Below, one piece after another: positions 8,599-19,601 of a stretch of 64,000 bases of DNA. This stretch comes from Mycolicibacterium tusciae (GTDB lineage: Bacteria > Actinomycetota > Actinomycetes > Mycobacteriales > Mycobacteriaceae): positions 399,118 through 463,117 of the forward strand of contig NZ_MVIM01000004.1 of NCBI RefSeq assembly GCF_002086795.1, given 5' to 3'. Under the pieces are notes generated by a model. That model ran no database searches. It saw only the letters and a program-made list of their open reading frames with translations, and was not told where the DNA came from. Each line of letters starts with the position of its first letter. Positions within the stretch are counted from its first letter, which is position 1. Made by a program: the position numbers and the translations under genes.

Positions 8599-9858
8599 GT
8601 GAATCCGGGCCCGCCGGTGGCTCGGATCAGTCTCTTCGTCGGTAAGGGCGGTGTCGGGAAGTCGACTCTGGCGACCGCCACCGCCGTGCGCGACGCCCGC
8701 GCGGGCATGCGGGTGCTGCTCGTGTCGACAGATCAGGCGCACTCCATCGGAGACGTGCTGGGCGCGCCGATCACGCCGACCGGGCGACGAGAACCCACTA
8801 GGGTCTTCGCCGACCTCGACAACGGCACCGACGCGGGCGGTCTCCTCGACGCGCTGGCGCTCGACACGCTGGCACTACTGGAGGCCCATTGGCGCGAGAT
8901 CGCGGGCATGCTGGCCGGTCGATTTCCCGAGTCGGACTTGGGAAACGTTGCCCCCGAAGAACTTTCAGCGCTGCCCGGTATCCAGGAAGTGCTCGGCTTG
9001 CACGAGGTCGGCGAGCTGGCGGCTGCTGGTCAGTGGGATCACGTCGTGGTCGACTGCGCGTCGACCGCCGATGCACTGCGCATGCTCACGCTCCCCGCGA
9101 CGTTCGCGCTCTATCTGGAGCGCGCCTGGCCACGGCACCGCCGGCTGTCCGGCACCGACGACGCTCGTACGGCTGCGGTCGTGGGACTCGTGGAGCGCAT
9201 CGGCGCTGGCACCGAGCGGTTGAGCGCGCTGCTCACCGACGGGTCCGTACTCAGCGCTCATCTGGTGATGACCGCCGAACGGGTGGTCGCCGCCGAGGCG
9301 GCGCGCACGCTGGGCTCGCTGGCGTTGATGGGCGTCCGGATCGACGAGTTGATCGTCAACCAGATTCTGGTGCAAGACGATTCATACGAGTACCGCAACC
9401 TGCCCGATCATCCCGCGTTTGACTGGTACTCCGAACGGATCTCCGAGCAGCAGTCGGTGCTCGATGAACTGGACAGCATGATCGGCGACGTGCAGCTCGT
9501 CCTCGTTCCGCACTTGGCCGGCGAGCCGATCGGGCCGAAAGCACTCGGTGAGCTGCTGGACGCTGCACGCCGGCGTGACGGTTCACCGCCCCCTGGTCCG
9601 CTGCGGCCGATCGTGGACAGGGAATCCGGAGCCGGTCTCGAAGCCGTCTACCGAATGCGGCTAGAGTTGCCGCAGGTCGACTCAGCTGCCCTCGCGCTCG
9701 GGCGGGTCGACGATGACTTGATCATCGGTGTCGGCGGGATGCGACGCCGTGTTCGACTCGCTTCGGTACTACGTCGTTGCATCGTGATCGACGCGCAGCT
9801 GCGAGGCAGTGAACTGACAGTGCGGTTCCGACCGAATCCGGAGGTGTGGCCTCAGTGA
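8599..9858 (+). CDS. ArsA/Get3-like deviant Walker ATPase (Rv2184c-type)
   Basis: A 419-residue ATPase of the SIMIBI class. The deviant Walker A GKGGVGKST sits at residues 15-23. The STDQAHSIGD segment matches the switch I region of ArsA/Get3, and DCASTADALRML replaces the usual switch II DTAPTGHTLRLL. Compared with arsenite pumps it lacks a recognisable Cys metal site, and compared with Get3 I see no CxxC dimer motif. It therefore belongs to the actinobacterial ArsA-like group of unknown cargo. GTG 8599 is used; GTG 8617 is an alternative. It shares a GTGA overlap with the next gene, so the two proteins are probably made together. Confidence 0.85.
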   Translation: MNPGPPVARISLFVGKGGVGKSTLATATAVRDARAGMRVLLVSTDQAHSIGDVLGAPITPTGRREPTRVFADLDNGTDAGGLLDALALDTLALLEAHWREIAGMLAGRFPESDLGNVAPEELSALPGIQEVLGLHEVGELAAAGQWDHVVVDCASTADALRMLTLPATFALYLERAWPRHRRLSGTDDARTAAVVGLVERIGAGTERLSALLTDGSVLSAHLVMTAERVVAAEAARTLGSLALMGVRIDELIVNQILVQDDSYEYRNLPDHPAFDWYSERISEQQSVLDELDSMIGDVQLVLVPHLAGEPIGPKALGELLDAARRRDGSPPPGPLRPIVDRESGAGLEAVYRMRLELPQVDSAALALGRVDDDLIIGVGGMRRRVRLASVLRRCIVIDAQLRGSELTVRFRPNPEVWPQ

Positions 9859-10253
9859 CCGGCGAACACTCCGACATCGGTCCGGAGCTGCGGCAGCTGG
9901 CGCAGACCATCCTGGATCGGCTTGACCCCGCGCTGCGCATGGCCGCGGCGCGCGCGGCCGCCCCCGACGCCACCCCCGGCAAGTGTCAGCAGGTGTGGTG
10001 CCCGGTGTGCGCACTGGCCGCGCTGGCGTCGGGCGAACAGCATCCATTGCTGACGGTCATCGCTGATCACAGCGTCGCGCTGCTCACCGTGGTGAGGGCG
10101 CTCATCGAAGACACTGCGCAATCCGGACAGCCGGGTGGCCCACCGCCGCCGTCTCCGGACGGCCCGCCGCCGCCGGATCCGCCCGATGGTGACGGGCCCG
10201 CACCCCCGGGACCCGGGCGCTATCAGCACATTCCGGTAACGGTCGAGGAGTAG
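9855..10253 (+). CDS. Small Cys-rich protein with Pro-rich tail (Rv2183c-type), unknown
   Basis: A 132-residue protein. Residues 1-40 are helical, then C-x4-C-x2-C (Cys44, 49, 52) with a nearby His (about 64) could bind metal. Residues about 70-88 are hydrophobic/helical and the last 40 are almost all Pro, Gly and Asp. The GTG start at 9855 overlaps the upstream TGA (GTGA) and has GGAGG at 9840-9844, which rules out the closer GTG at 9846. Tight coupling to the ArsA-like ATPase suggests a partner or client adaptor. No known family function. Confidence 0.75.
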   Translation: MTGEHSDIGPELRQLAQTILDRLDPALRMAAARAAAPDATPGKCQQVWCPVCALAALASGEQHPLLTVIADHSVALLTVVRALIEDTAQSGQPGGPPPPSPDGPPPPDPPDGDGPAPPGPGRYQHIPVTVEE

Positions 10254-10359
10254 CTGAGTTCCATCTCGCGCCGCCGAGGCTGCCCTGTGGTCGCTTGCCC
10301 GGTGCGTGGGTACAGTTGTCGCAGAACACCGAGGTGTGTTCGATCATCAGGAGGGGCCC

Positions 10360-11085
10360 ATGTGGTATTGGCTGTTCAAGTACATCTTCATGGGTCCTTT
10401 GCTGTCGCTGCTCGGCCGGCCGAAAGTCGAAGGGCTGGACTATGTTCCACGCTCGGGGCCCGCGATCCTCGCCAGTAACCACCTAGCGGTTGCCGACAGC
10501 TTCTTCAAGCCTCTTGTGGTCCGCCGCAGGATCACCTTCCTGGCCAAGGCCGAGTACTTCACCGGAACGGGGCTCAAAGGATGGTTCCAGCGGTGGTTCT
10601 ACACCGCCGCGGGCCAGGTGCCGATCGACCGTTCCGACGCTGACAGTGCCCAGGCCGCATTGAGCACAGCCGCCCGCGTCCTCAGTGAGGGCAAGCTGCT
10701 CGGGATGTATCCGGAGGGCACCCGCTCGCCCGACGGACGGCTGTACAAGGGCAAGACGGGTCTGGCGCGACTGGCGCTGGAAACGGGCGTTCCGGTGATT
10801 CCGGTCGCGATGATAGGAACCGATGTCGTCAATCCACCTGGGAAGAAGGGGTGGCGCTTCGGCCGGGTGACGGTGAAGTTCGGCAAGCCGATGGATTTCA
10901 GCCGGTTCGAGGGTCTGGCGGGTAACAGGTTCATCGAACGCGCGGTGATCGATGAGGTGATGTACGAGCTCATGCGGCTGTCCGGGCAGGAATATGTCGA
11001 CCTGTACGCCGCCGATGTCAAGGAAGGCAAGGCGGATGCCACGGCGAAGCCGTCGGCCCGTATGCCCGAAGTTGCCGCCGGTTAG
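10360..11085 (+). CDS. PlsC-like 1-acylglycerol-3-phosphate acyltransferase (Rv2182c-type)
   Basis: A 241-residue membrane-associated acyltransferase. The family signature NHxxxxD appears as [10 protein letters not shown] (near 43), the substrate-binding motif as EGTRSPDG (near 125), and a third motif as [11 protein letters not shown]. It adds an acyl chain to lysophosphatidate or a related lyso-lipid. ATG 10360 is preceded by AGGAGGGG. The N-terminus is a hydrophobic anchor. The stop overlaps that of the convergent mannosyltransferase gene by 4 bases (11082-11085). It is the last gene of the START/ATPase operon, which gives that operon a direct link to phospholipid synthesis. Confidence 0.88.
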   Translation: MWYWLFKYIFMGPLLSLLGRPKVEGLDYVPRSGPAILASNHLAVADSFFKPLVVRRRITFLAKAEYFTGTGLKGWFQRWFYTAAGQVPIDRSDADSAQAALSTAARVLSEGKLLGMYPEGTRSPDGRLYKGKTGLARLALETGVPVIPVAMIGTDVVNPPGKKGWRFGRVTVKFGKPMDFSRFEGLAGNRFIERAVIDEVMYELMRLSGQEYVDLYAADVKEGKADATAKPSARMPEVAAG

Positions 11086-12404
11086 TTGACCGCGGGGACA
11101 CGCGCCTCGTCGACCGCGGCATCAGAGCCCTGGGTCTGGCGCCACGACATCGTGCCCGACACGACAATCACCGCGATCGCCCACCACACGTAGGAACCGC
11201 CGGCCAGCTGCCGCCATAGCGACGCCGCGGTTTCCTGGTGTTCGGGCATCAGCGGGATCGGGGTCCAGATCATCAGCGCGACGCCCGCCGCGGCGACAAC
11301 GCCCAGGGCCACGTGCCGCTGGCGGTAGGCCACGATGCCGGTGACCAGCACGGTGGGCAGCACCCACACCCAATGATGCGACCAGGAGACCGGCGAGACC
11401 ACCAGCCCGAACATCGCCACGCAGATGAGGGCGAGCACCGATTGCTCGGCCTTCAAGACGCGTCGCACGGCCCACACCGTCAGCGCCAGCACCGCGAAAC
11501 AGGCGACGGTCCACAACACGAATCGCATGCCTTCGCCGAGGCCCAGCCGGGCCAGGGCGCCCGCGATGTTCTGATTGGTGTTCAGCGTCGCGGTGCCGAT
11601 GCGGTCGGTGTTGCGCACGGTTTCGGTCCAGTACTCGAACGAGTCCCGCCAGGCGAACGCCACTCCGGCCAGCGTGGCGGCCGCGGCAGACGCCGCGGTG
11701 ACGAGCAGCGCGCGGGTGTCCCGACGCAGGACGAAGTACAGCAGGAACACCGCAGGGGTGAGTTTGAGGGCGATCGCCAGCCCCAGCAGCATGCCGCGCG
11801 GCCACGGTGTCTTGCGCGGGACGCAATCGGCGATCACCAGCGTCATCAACACCACGTTGATCTGGCCGAAGTCGAAGTTCGACCGGATCGGTTCGAAGTA
11901 GATGACCGCGGGCGCCACTATCGCCGCGGCCAGCCAGGTCCGGCGCAGCCATGCCGGCTCCGAGGTGATCCCCCTACCCTTCGGGTGGGAGGTGCCCCCA
12001 GGACTCTTGCCGTCCGCCGGATCCGGCCAGACGTCCAGTCGAGTCAGCAGGATGGTCGTCGCGACGATCAGCAGAACCAGCGTGGCCAGCGTGATGGCGA
12101 TGCTCGCGCCGTCCAGCGACAGGAGCGCAAACGGCGCGAACAGGACAGCTGCCAGCGGAGGGTAGGTGAAGGGCAGGTCGAGTCCGCCGCGAGTGTGGAA
12201 GATGACACCGTCGGCATACAGCGGCCGGCCGTCGAGCCAGGCCTGCCCGCCCATCCGGTAGACGTCGATGTCGATGCGGTACGGGGTGTGCCCCAGTAGC
12301 CGCCAGCCGGCCCAGACCAATGCCGCCACGGTGAGCAGCTGAACCAGCCGCCAGGCGAGCATTCGTCCCCAATCAAGCCTGCCGGGAGACCGCCGCGTAC
12401 TCAT
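11082..12404 (-). CDS. Alpha-(1->2) mannosyltransferase of LM/LAM branching (Rv2181-type, GT87/GT-C)
   Basis: A 440-residue polytopic membrane protein with about ten hydrophobic segments. The acidic first extracytoplasmic loop [22 protein letters not shown] (about residues 37-58) is typical of the polyprenyl-phosphomannose-dependent GT-C mannosyltransferases. The family member Rv2181 adds alpha-1,2-linked mannose branches to lipomannan and lipoarabinomannan. The cytoplasmic loop around residues 133-155 contains an insertion, [14 protein letters not shown], encoded by interspersed repeat copy B. Divergent from the membrane protein gene at 12456, and convergent with the acyltransferase. Confidence 0.85.
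   Translation of the reverse strand: MSTRRSPGRLDWGRMLAWRLVQLLTVAALVWAGWRLLGHTPYRIDIDVYRMGGQAWLDGRPLYADGVIFHTRGGLDLPFTYPPLAAVLFAPFALLSLDGASIAITLATLVLLIVATTILLTRLDVWPDPADGKSPGGTSHPKGRGITSEPAWLRRTWLAAAIVAPAVIYFEPIRSNFDFGQINVVLMTLVIADCVPRKTPWPRGMLLGLAIALKLTPAVFLLYFVLRRDTRALLVTAASAAAATLAGVAFAWRDSFEYWTETVRNTDRIGTATLNTNQNIAGALARLGLGEGMRFVLWTVACFAVLALTVWAVRRVLKAEQSVLALICVAMFGLVVSPVSWSHHWVWVLPTVLVTGIVAYRQRHVALGVVAAAGVALMIWTPIPLMPEHQETAASLWRQLAGGSYVWWAIAVIVVSGTMSWRQTQGSDAAVDEARVPAVN
11969..12000 (-). repeat. 32-base interspersed repeat, copy B (in-frame insertion)
   Basis: The reverse complement matches copy A (4611-4642) at 30 of 32 positions. It is inserted inside the mannosyltransferase gene without disturbing the frame, adding Gly/Ser/Pro/Lys residues to a loop. 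In this reading frame the element has no stop, while in copy A it supplies the stop codon. Confidence 0.75.
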
Positions 12405-12455
12405 CTCGCGACCAGACTATCGGTGGCCACCGGCGCGTCGGAGGGTATCCCGGGC

Positions 12456-13364
12456 GTGACACGCGCAGGTCGGCGTAAGTTTTCGACCGTGCGCGCGACG
12501 TTCGACCTCGACTTCGGCATTCCACATAGCCGAATACCGCTGGTGTTCTGCCTGGTCGCGTTCATTCTCACGTTCTTTGTGACGCGCACGATCGTGCGGT
12601 ACATCCGCAGCCATGCCGACTCCAACGCGCCCCGCAAGTGGTGGCAGCCGCGCAACATTTCTGCAGGCAGCGGGCTGCACATCCACCACGTGGTCATCGG
12701 TGTGATACTCGTCATGATCTCCGGTGTGTCGATGGTGACTTTGGCGGTCAACGGGGGTGTACCCGAATTCACGGTCGCGGCAACCTTTTTCGGAATCGGA
12801 GCCGCGCTGGTGCTCGATGAGTTCGCGCTGATCCTGCACTTGCAGGACGTGTATTGGGCCGAGGACGGGCGAACTTCGGTCGACGCGGTGTTCGCTGCCG
12901 TCGCCGTTGCGGGGCTGCTCGTCCTGGGTTTCAACCCGCTGTCTTTCTTCGATATCGGGATCTGGCGCAACGACCATTCGTTCGAGGCGAGGGCCAGCGT
13001 GATCGCCCTTGCAGCGCTCACGCTGATGCTCGCGGTCGTCGTGCTGCTCAAGGGCAAGGTCTGGACCGGGTTGGTGGGGATGTTCATCACCCCGCTGCTC
13101 TTCATCGGGGCGATCCGGCTGTCCCGCCCACACGCGCCGTGGGCCCGCTGGCGATACGGCGACCGCCCCAGGAAGATGCATCGCGCGCTGGAGCGCGAAC
13201 GTCGGCTGCGGCGACCGGTCGTGCAGGCCAAGCTGTGGCTGCAGCACGTGATCGCGGGCGAGCCGCGCTTCCCGGAAGACGCCGAAGTGAACCAGGAACT
13301 GGACCGCGAGATCCGCGCCGCCCCGGCGCCGGATCGGGCGGCGACGGGAGTACCGGGGGCGTGA
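12456..13364 (+). CDS. Conserved integral membrane protein (Rv2180c-type)
   Basis: A 302-residue membrane protein with about six hydrophobic segments between residues 25 and 220, a His-rich GLHIHHVVIG segment at the start of the second helix, and a basic, Ala/Pro-rich cytoplasmic tail. GTG 12456 is chosen because GGAGGG lies 10 bases upstream; an in-frame GTG at 12423 would leave only 18 bases to the divergent gene. The stop overlaps the start of the exoribonuclease gene (GTGA), so they are co-translated. I recognise no catalytic motif; function unknown. The neighbouring lipoglycan enzyme makes an envelope role possible. Confidence 0.8.
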   Translation: MTRAGRRKFSTVRATFDLDFGIPHSRIPLVFCLVAFILTFFVTRTIVRYIRSHADSNAPRKWWQPRNISAGSGLHIHHVVIGVILVMISGVSMVTLAVNGGVPEFTVAATFFGIGAALVLDEFALILHLQDVYWAEDGRTSVDAVFAAVAVAGLLVLGFNPLSFFDIGIWRNDHSFEARASVIALAALTLMLAVVVLLKGKVWTGLVGMFITPLLFIGAIRLSRPHAPWARWRYGDRPRKMHRALERERRLRRPVVQAKLWLQHVIAGEPRFPEDAEVNQELDREIRAAPAPDRAATGVPGA

Positions 13365-13858
13365 GGTACTTCTATGACACCGAGTTCATCGACAACGGCC
13401 GGACGATCGAGCTGATCTCCATTGGCGTCGCAGCCGAGGATGGTCGCGAATATTACGGTATTTCAACGGAGTTCAACCCGGAACGGGCGGGCAGCTGGGT
13501 GCGTAGGAACGTGCTGCCCAAACTCCCTTCGCCGTCGTCGCAGCTATGGCGCTCGCGTCGGCAGATCCGCGCGGAGCTGGAAGATTTCTTCGGCGTCGAC
13601 GGTGACGAGCCGATCGAACTGTGGGCGTGGGTCGGGGCTTACGACCACGTCGTGCTGTGTCAGTTGTGGGGCCCGATGACCGATCTTCCGCCTGCGATTC
13701 CTCGGTTCACCCGGGAGTTGCGGCAGTTCTGGGAGGAGAGGGGATCGCCCCGGATGCCGCCGCGACCGCGCGACGCCCACGACGCCCTGGTGGACGCGCG
13801 TCACAACCTGTTGCGCTTCCAGTTGATGACCACCGGCGAAGTGCCAGTCCAGCGGTAA
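13361..13858 (+). CDS. 3'-5' exoribonuclease, RNase T-like DEDDh (Rv2179c-type)
   Basis: A 165-residue single-domain DEDDh nuclease. The first acidic pair is in RYFYDTEFIDNG (Asp6, Glu8), the middle Asp in ELWAWVGAYDH, and the last Asp/His site in DAHDALVDARHNLL near the C-terminus. Rv2179c is the founding member of a small family of exoribonucleases that trim 3' overhangs of RNA. The start GTG overlaps the preceding stop as GTGA. It precedes aroG by 33 bases. The sequence supports catalytic competence; the natural RNA substrate cannot be read from it. Confidence 0.88.
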   Translation: MRYFYDTEFIDNGRTIELISIGVAAEDGREYYGISTEFNPERAGSWVRRNVLPKLPSPSSQLWRSRRQIRAELEDFFGVDGDEPIELWAWVGAYDHVVLCQLWGPMTDLPPAIPRFTRELRQFWEERGSPRMPPRPRDAHDALVDARHNLLRFQLMTTGEVPVQR

Positions 13859-13879
13859 AAACCGGTATCGGGGTCCAGT

Positions 13880-13885
13880 TACCAT
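13880..13885 (+). promoter_or_regulatory. -10 element placed for leaderless aroG
   Basis: TACCAT (13880-13885) is followed by 6 bases and then the GTG start of aroG at 13892. No ribosome site fits the gap. A transcript starting on the GTG would be leaderless. Prediction only. Confidence 0.4.
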
Positions 13886-13888
13886 TGA

Positions 13889-15280
<1,392 letters not shown>

Positions 15281-16453
15281 CTACAGCAGCGCACCGATAT
15301 TGCTTCCGACCGTCCACGAGCCCGCGGCCACCAGCCCGGTCAGCGTGATGACGGCGATCACCCAGAACAGCAGCACGCGCTTGGAGCGTTGCCGCGCCCA
15401 GTAGAACTCGTCGAGGTCGACACCGGCGAATTGTCCTGACACTGGCTGATATTCGGGCTCTTGGGGTGGAATGTTGCCGAGAGTGAGCTCACGGGTGTGC
15501 TGCGGCGCGGGCCGGGGTTTGCCGGTGGTGACGACGGTGGTCGCCGCAGCGTGCTGAGCCGAGTTGCTCGGCGCAGGCACGCGGAAGGGGGGCAGGCCGA
15601 GGTCGTCGACGATCTCGGCGAGATCATCGGCCATGTCCCCGGCGTCCGTGTAGCGCCGCTGCGGATCGCGGGCGGTGGCGTGCAGTACGAGTTCGTCGAA
15701 TTGTGTTGGTACACCGGCAATCACCGTTCCCGGCGCGGCAACATCGTGGTCCATCCGCTGGTATGCGACCGTGAGCGCATTGTCGCCGGTGAATGGTGTG
15801 ACGCCGGTGAGCAGCTCGTAGGCCAGGATGCCGACCGAGTACACATCGCTGCGGGGATCGGCGTCACCGGTGCCGACCTGTTCGGGTGACAGGTAGGCCG
15901 CGGTGCCCAGAATGACGCTGGTGGAGGTGATCTTGGCTTCGGCGACCGCGCGAACCAGCCCGAAGTCGGCGATCTTGACCTCGCCGTCGTCGGAGATCAA
16001 CACGTTCTCGGGCTTGATGTCGCGATGCACCAGACCGGCCGCGTGCGCGACGGCCAACCCGCCGAGTACCGGTTTGAGCACCGCGGCGACGGCATGCGGT
16101 GGCATCGGTCCGCGCTCGCGCAGCAGCTCTCGCAGGGTGCCGCCCTCGACGAGCTCCATCACCAGGAACGGATGCCTGCCCTCGATGCCCTGGTCGTAAA
16201 CGGCGACGAGGCCGGGATCCTTGAGCCGGGCCACCGCGCGCGCCTCGCGCTGAAAACGCGTGAGGAACTGTTGGTCGCCCGCGTAGCGGGATTCCATGAC
16301 CTTGAGCGCCACCGGACGGTCGAGACGAAGGTCCAGTCCGCGGTACACCGAGCTCGTGCCGCCGGTGGCGATCATGTTGTCGACGCGGTACCGACCGTCC
16401 AGCACGGTCCCGACGAGCGGCGCCGACTGCCGGTGGGTGTCCACGAAACACAT
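15281..16453 (-). CDS. pknL: Ser/Thr protein kinase PknL
   Basis: A 390-residue membrane-anchored Hanks-type kinase. Kinase landmarks are the Gly loop ATGGTSSVYRG (29-39), Lys51 in VALKVM, the catalytic loop HRDIKPEN (143-150, Asp145), DFGLVR (Asp163) and the LSPEQ activation end. A single transmembrane helix near the C-terminus (about 362-380) leaves only a short external tail, so there are no PASTA repeats. This matches PknL (Rv2176). Start ATG 16453; GTG 16444 is an alternative. It is divergent from the gene for its known substrate family (Rv2175c) with 37 bases between the chosen starts. Confidence 0.92.
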   Translation of the reverse strand: MCFVDTHRQSAPLVGTVLDGRYRVDNMIATGGTSSVYRGLDLRLDRPVALKVMESRYAGDQQFLTRFQREARAVARLKDPGLVAVYDQGIEGRHPFLVMELVEGGTLRELLRERGPMPPHAVAAVLKPVLGGLAVAHAAGLVHRDIKPENVLISDDGEVKIADFGLVRAVAEAKITSTSVILGTAAYLSPEQVGTGDADPRSDVYSVGILAYELLTGVTPFTGDNALTVAYQRMDHDVAAPGTVIAGVPTQFDELVLHATARDPQRRYTDAGDMADDLAEIVDDLGLPPFRVPAPSNSAQHAAATTVVTTGKPRPAPQHTRELTLGNIPPQEPEYQPVSGQFAGVDLDEFYWARQRSKRVLLFWVIAVITLTGLVAAGSWTVGSNIGALL

Positions 16454-16477
16454 GTTACGAGTCGGCCCCCCTCGACT

Positions 16478-16483
16478 TAGACT
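16478..16483 (+). promoter_or_regulatory. -10 element placed for a leaderless transcript (16491 gene)
   Basis: TAGACT (16478-16483) is followed by 7 bases and the GTG at 16491. This supports the shorter start for the Rv2175c-type gene. Inferred from spacing only. Confidence 0.38.
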
Positions 16484-16490
16484 CGATGGG

Positions 16491-16895
16491 GTGAGCAGCA
16501 TTCCGGCCGCCGACGATGTTCTTGACCCCGGCGAGGCCGTCTACGACCTGCCCGCTGTCGCCGATCTACTCGGTGTTCCGGTGACCAAGGTGCAGCAGCA
16601 TCTGAGGGAGGGACACCTCATCGGCGTACGCCGCAACGGCGCGGTGGTGGTGCCGAAGATATTCTTCGACGACACCGGTCACGTCGTGAAGAGCCTGCAC
16701 GGGTTACTTGTCCTGCTGCACGACGGCGGCTTTCGCGAGACCGAGATCGTGCGCTGGCTGTTCACCCCCGACTCGTCGCTGACGATCACCAGGGACGGGG
16801 CGGCCGACAAGCAGGCCAATGCCCGGCCGGTTGACGCGTTGCACTCGCACCAGGCCCGTGAGGTGGTGCGTCGGGCCCAGGCGCTAGCTTATTGA
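16491..16895 (+). CDS. PknL-substrate DNA-binding protein (Rv2175c-type)
   Basis: A 134-residue winged-helix protein: YDLPAVADLLGVPVTKVQQH is a helix-turn-helix (about 18-37) followed by the wing VRRNGAVVVP. The C-terminal half (FRETEIVRWLFTPDSSLT, then a basic helix) matches Rv2175c, which binds DNA and is phosphorylated by PknL on a Thr in its flexible N-terminal tail. With the GTG 16491 start the tail is short and lacks that threonine. ATG 16452 would add 13 residues, still without a Thr. The stop overlaps that of convergent mptA by 12 bases. Confidence 0.85.
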   Translation: MSSIPAADDVLDPGEAVYDLPAVADLLGVPVTKVQQHLREGHLIGVRRNGAVVVPKIFFDDTGHVVKSLHGLLVLLHDGGFRETEIVRWLFTPDSSLTITRDGAADKQANARPVDALHSHQAREVVRRAQALAY

Positions 16896-18416
16896 CGGCT
16901 CGGCGGGTCGTGCCGTACTGACCGCCGGCGTTTTGTAGAGCGAGTACCACGCGCCTGCCGCACAAGCTGTGGCCAGCAGCACGTGCGGCCACGAGTACAT
17001 GCCATGCGCTCCGTCGGGTTTCCAGATCACCGTGATCCAGGTGGACAAGCCCGCGATGATCGCAATCGACCGCCTACCCTGTGTCAGGGCTGAGATGACC
17101 GCCAGCGGCCAGGTGTAGTACCAGGGCAGCGCCGCGGGCACGAACAGGACCACGACGGCCATCACCAGGGCAATACCGACCAGCGCCTCGCGGTCGGTGT
17201 GACGAAACCTCCACCACAGCAATGGAAGTGAGATCGCGATGACGGCGATGCCGATGATCCGGGCGACGTCGAGCACGGCGTAGAAGTTCACCTGCATGAA
17301 GATGCTGCCGATGACGTTGATCAGGTTGGCCGCTGCGGTCGGCAGTGTCAGCCAGTTGATGATCTTCACCGAACCCGCGAGTGCTGTCAGCCAGCCCAGG
17401 CCGACGCCGGCGGCCAGCGACAATACCGCGAACACCGCGACGAAGACGAGTGCCGAGGCGACGGTCGCCGCCGTGAACGACTTGGCGGGTCCATAACCGC
17501 GCCGGTGCCGCAGGTCCCGTGCCCACACCCACACCATGAACGGAAGAGCAAGGCCCGCAGTGGCTTTCACGGCGACCGCGACGGCGATCAGACTGACGCC
17601 CCAGAAGTGGTGGCCGCTGAAGGTCAGCGCGATCGCGGCCATCATCAGCCCGACCATCAGCATCTCGTTGTGCACACCACCCATCAGATGGATGATCACC
17701 AGCGGGTTCAACACGCATATCCACAGTGCTGCAGCACCGTTGGCGCCGACGTGCCGGGCCACCCGCGGCGCCGCCCAGATCAACAGCGCCAAACCGGGCA
17801 ACATGCACAGCCGCAGCAGCATCGTGCCCGCGACCACGTCCTCGCCGACCACCAGGGTCACGAACTTTGCCACCAGGATGAAGGCGGGTCCGTAGGGTGC
17901 CGTTGTGGTCGTCCAGATGGGGCTGACGTTCTCCAGCAACGAGTTCGGGTTCTCGATAGGCCCGACGACGTACGGGTCGAACCCGTCGCGCAGGAGCGCG
18001 CCCTGCGCCAGATACGAATAGGTGTCGCGGCTGAACACCGGGACGCTCAATAGCAGCGGAGCCAGCCAGAACGCCGTCGTCGCGATCATGGTGTACTCGG
18101 TCGCGGTGCGGTCGATCACGCTGCGGCCCAACCGCAGCCAAGCCAACAGCATCAAGGCCACGCCGACCCACAGCAGCACCGACGACAGCACCAGACCGTG
18201 ACCGAAACGCAGCCATGACAGGTGCAGCGATTCCAGCAGGGGATCGTGCAGCCGCGTGCTGCCCGCGCCGAGTCCGCCCGCGGCGATCAGCACGGCGCCA
18301 AGTGCGCCGAGCCGCGCGGGTTTCGCCTCAGGCGACGTCGCGAACGCGACGAATCGCGAAATGCCCTGCCCGATGGCTGATGTGTCCGACGGCGCCGCCG
18401 GTGACGAAGATGTCAT
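16884..18416 (-). CDS. mptA: Alpha-(1->6) mannopyranosyltransferase MptA
   Basis: A 510-residue polytopic GT-C glycosyltransferase with about 12-13 hydrophobic segments. It extends the distal alpha-1,6-mannan core of lipomannan using polyprenyl-phosphomannose, at the outer face of the membrane. The first large loop, with FSRDTYSYLAQGALLRDGFDPY (about 115-136), carries the acidic residue typical of the family. ATG 18416 lies 2 bases after the idsA2 stop, so the two genes form an operon. That pairing makes sense because the prenyl synthase feeds the lipid-carrier pool. Length and context match Rv2174. Confidence 0.9.
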   Translation of the reverse strand: MTSSSPAAPSDTSAIGQGISRFVAFATSPEAKPARLGALGAVLIAAGGLGAGSTRLHDPLLESLHLSWLRFGHGLVLSSVLLWVGVALMLLAWLRLGRSVIDRTATEYTMIATTAFWLAPLLLSVPVFSRDTYSYLAQGALLRDGFDPYVVGPIENPNSLLENVSPIWTTTTAPYGPAFILVAKFVTLVVGEDVVAGTMLLRLCMLPGLALLIWAAPRVARHVGANGAAALWICVLNPLVIIHLMGGVHNEMLMVGLMMAAIALTFSGHHFWGVSLIAVAVAVKATAGLALPFMVWVWARDLRHRRGYGPAKSFTAATVASALVFVAVFAVLSLAAGVGLGWLTALAGSVKIINWLTLPTAAANLINVIGSIFMQVNFYAVLDVARIIGIAVIAISLPLLWWRFRHTDREALVGIALVMAVVVLFVPAALPWYYTWPLAVISALTQGRRSIAIIAGLSTWITVIWKPDGAHGMYSWPHVLLATACAAGAWYSLYKTPAVSTARPAEPSIS

Positions 18417-18418
18417 TG

Positions 18419-19588
<1,170 letters not shown>

Positions 19589-19601
19589 TCAGAGCGGGGT
19601 G

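Noticed and set aside
8599..9858. Assignment as an arsenite-pump ATPase (ArsA)
   Set aside because: Single ATPase half, no Cys arsenite site, no ArsB/ArsR neighbours; the context is lipid metabolism.
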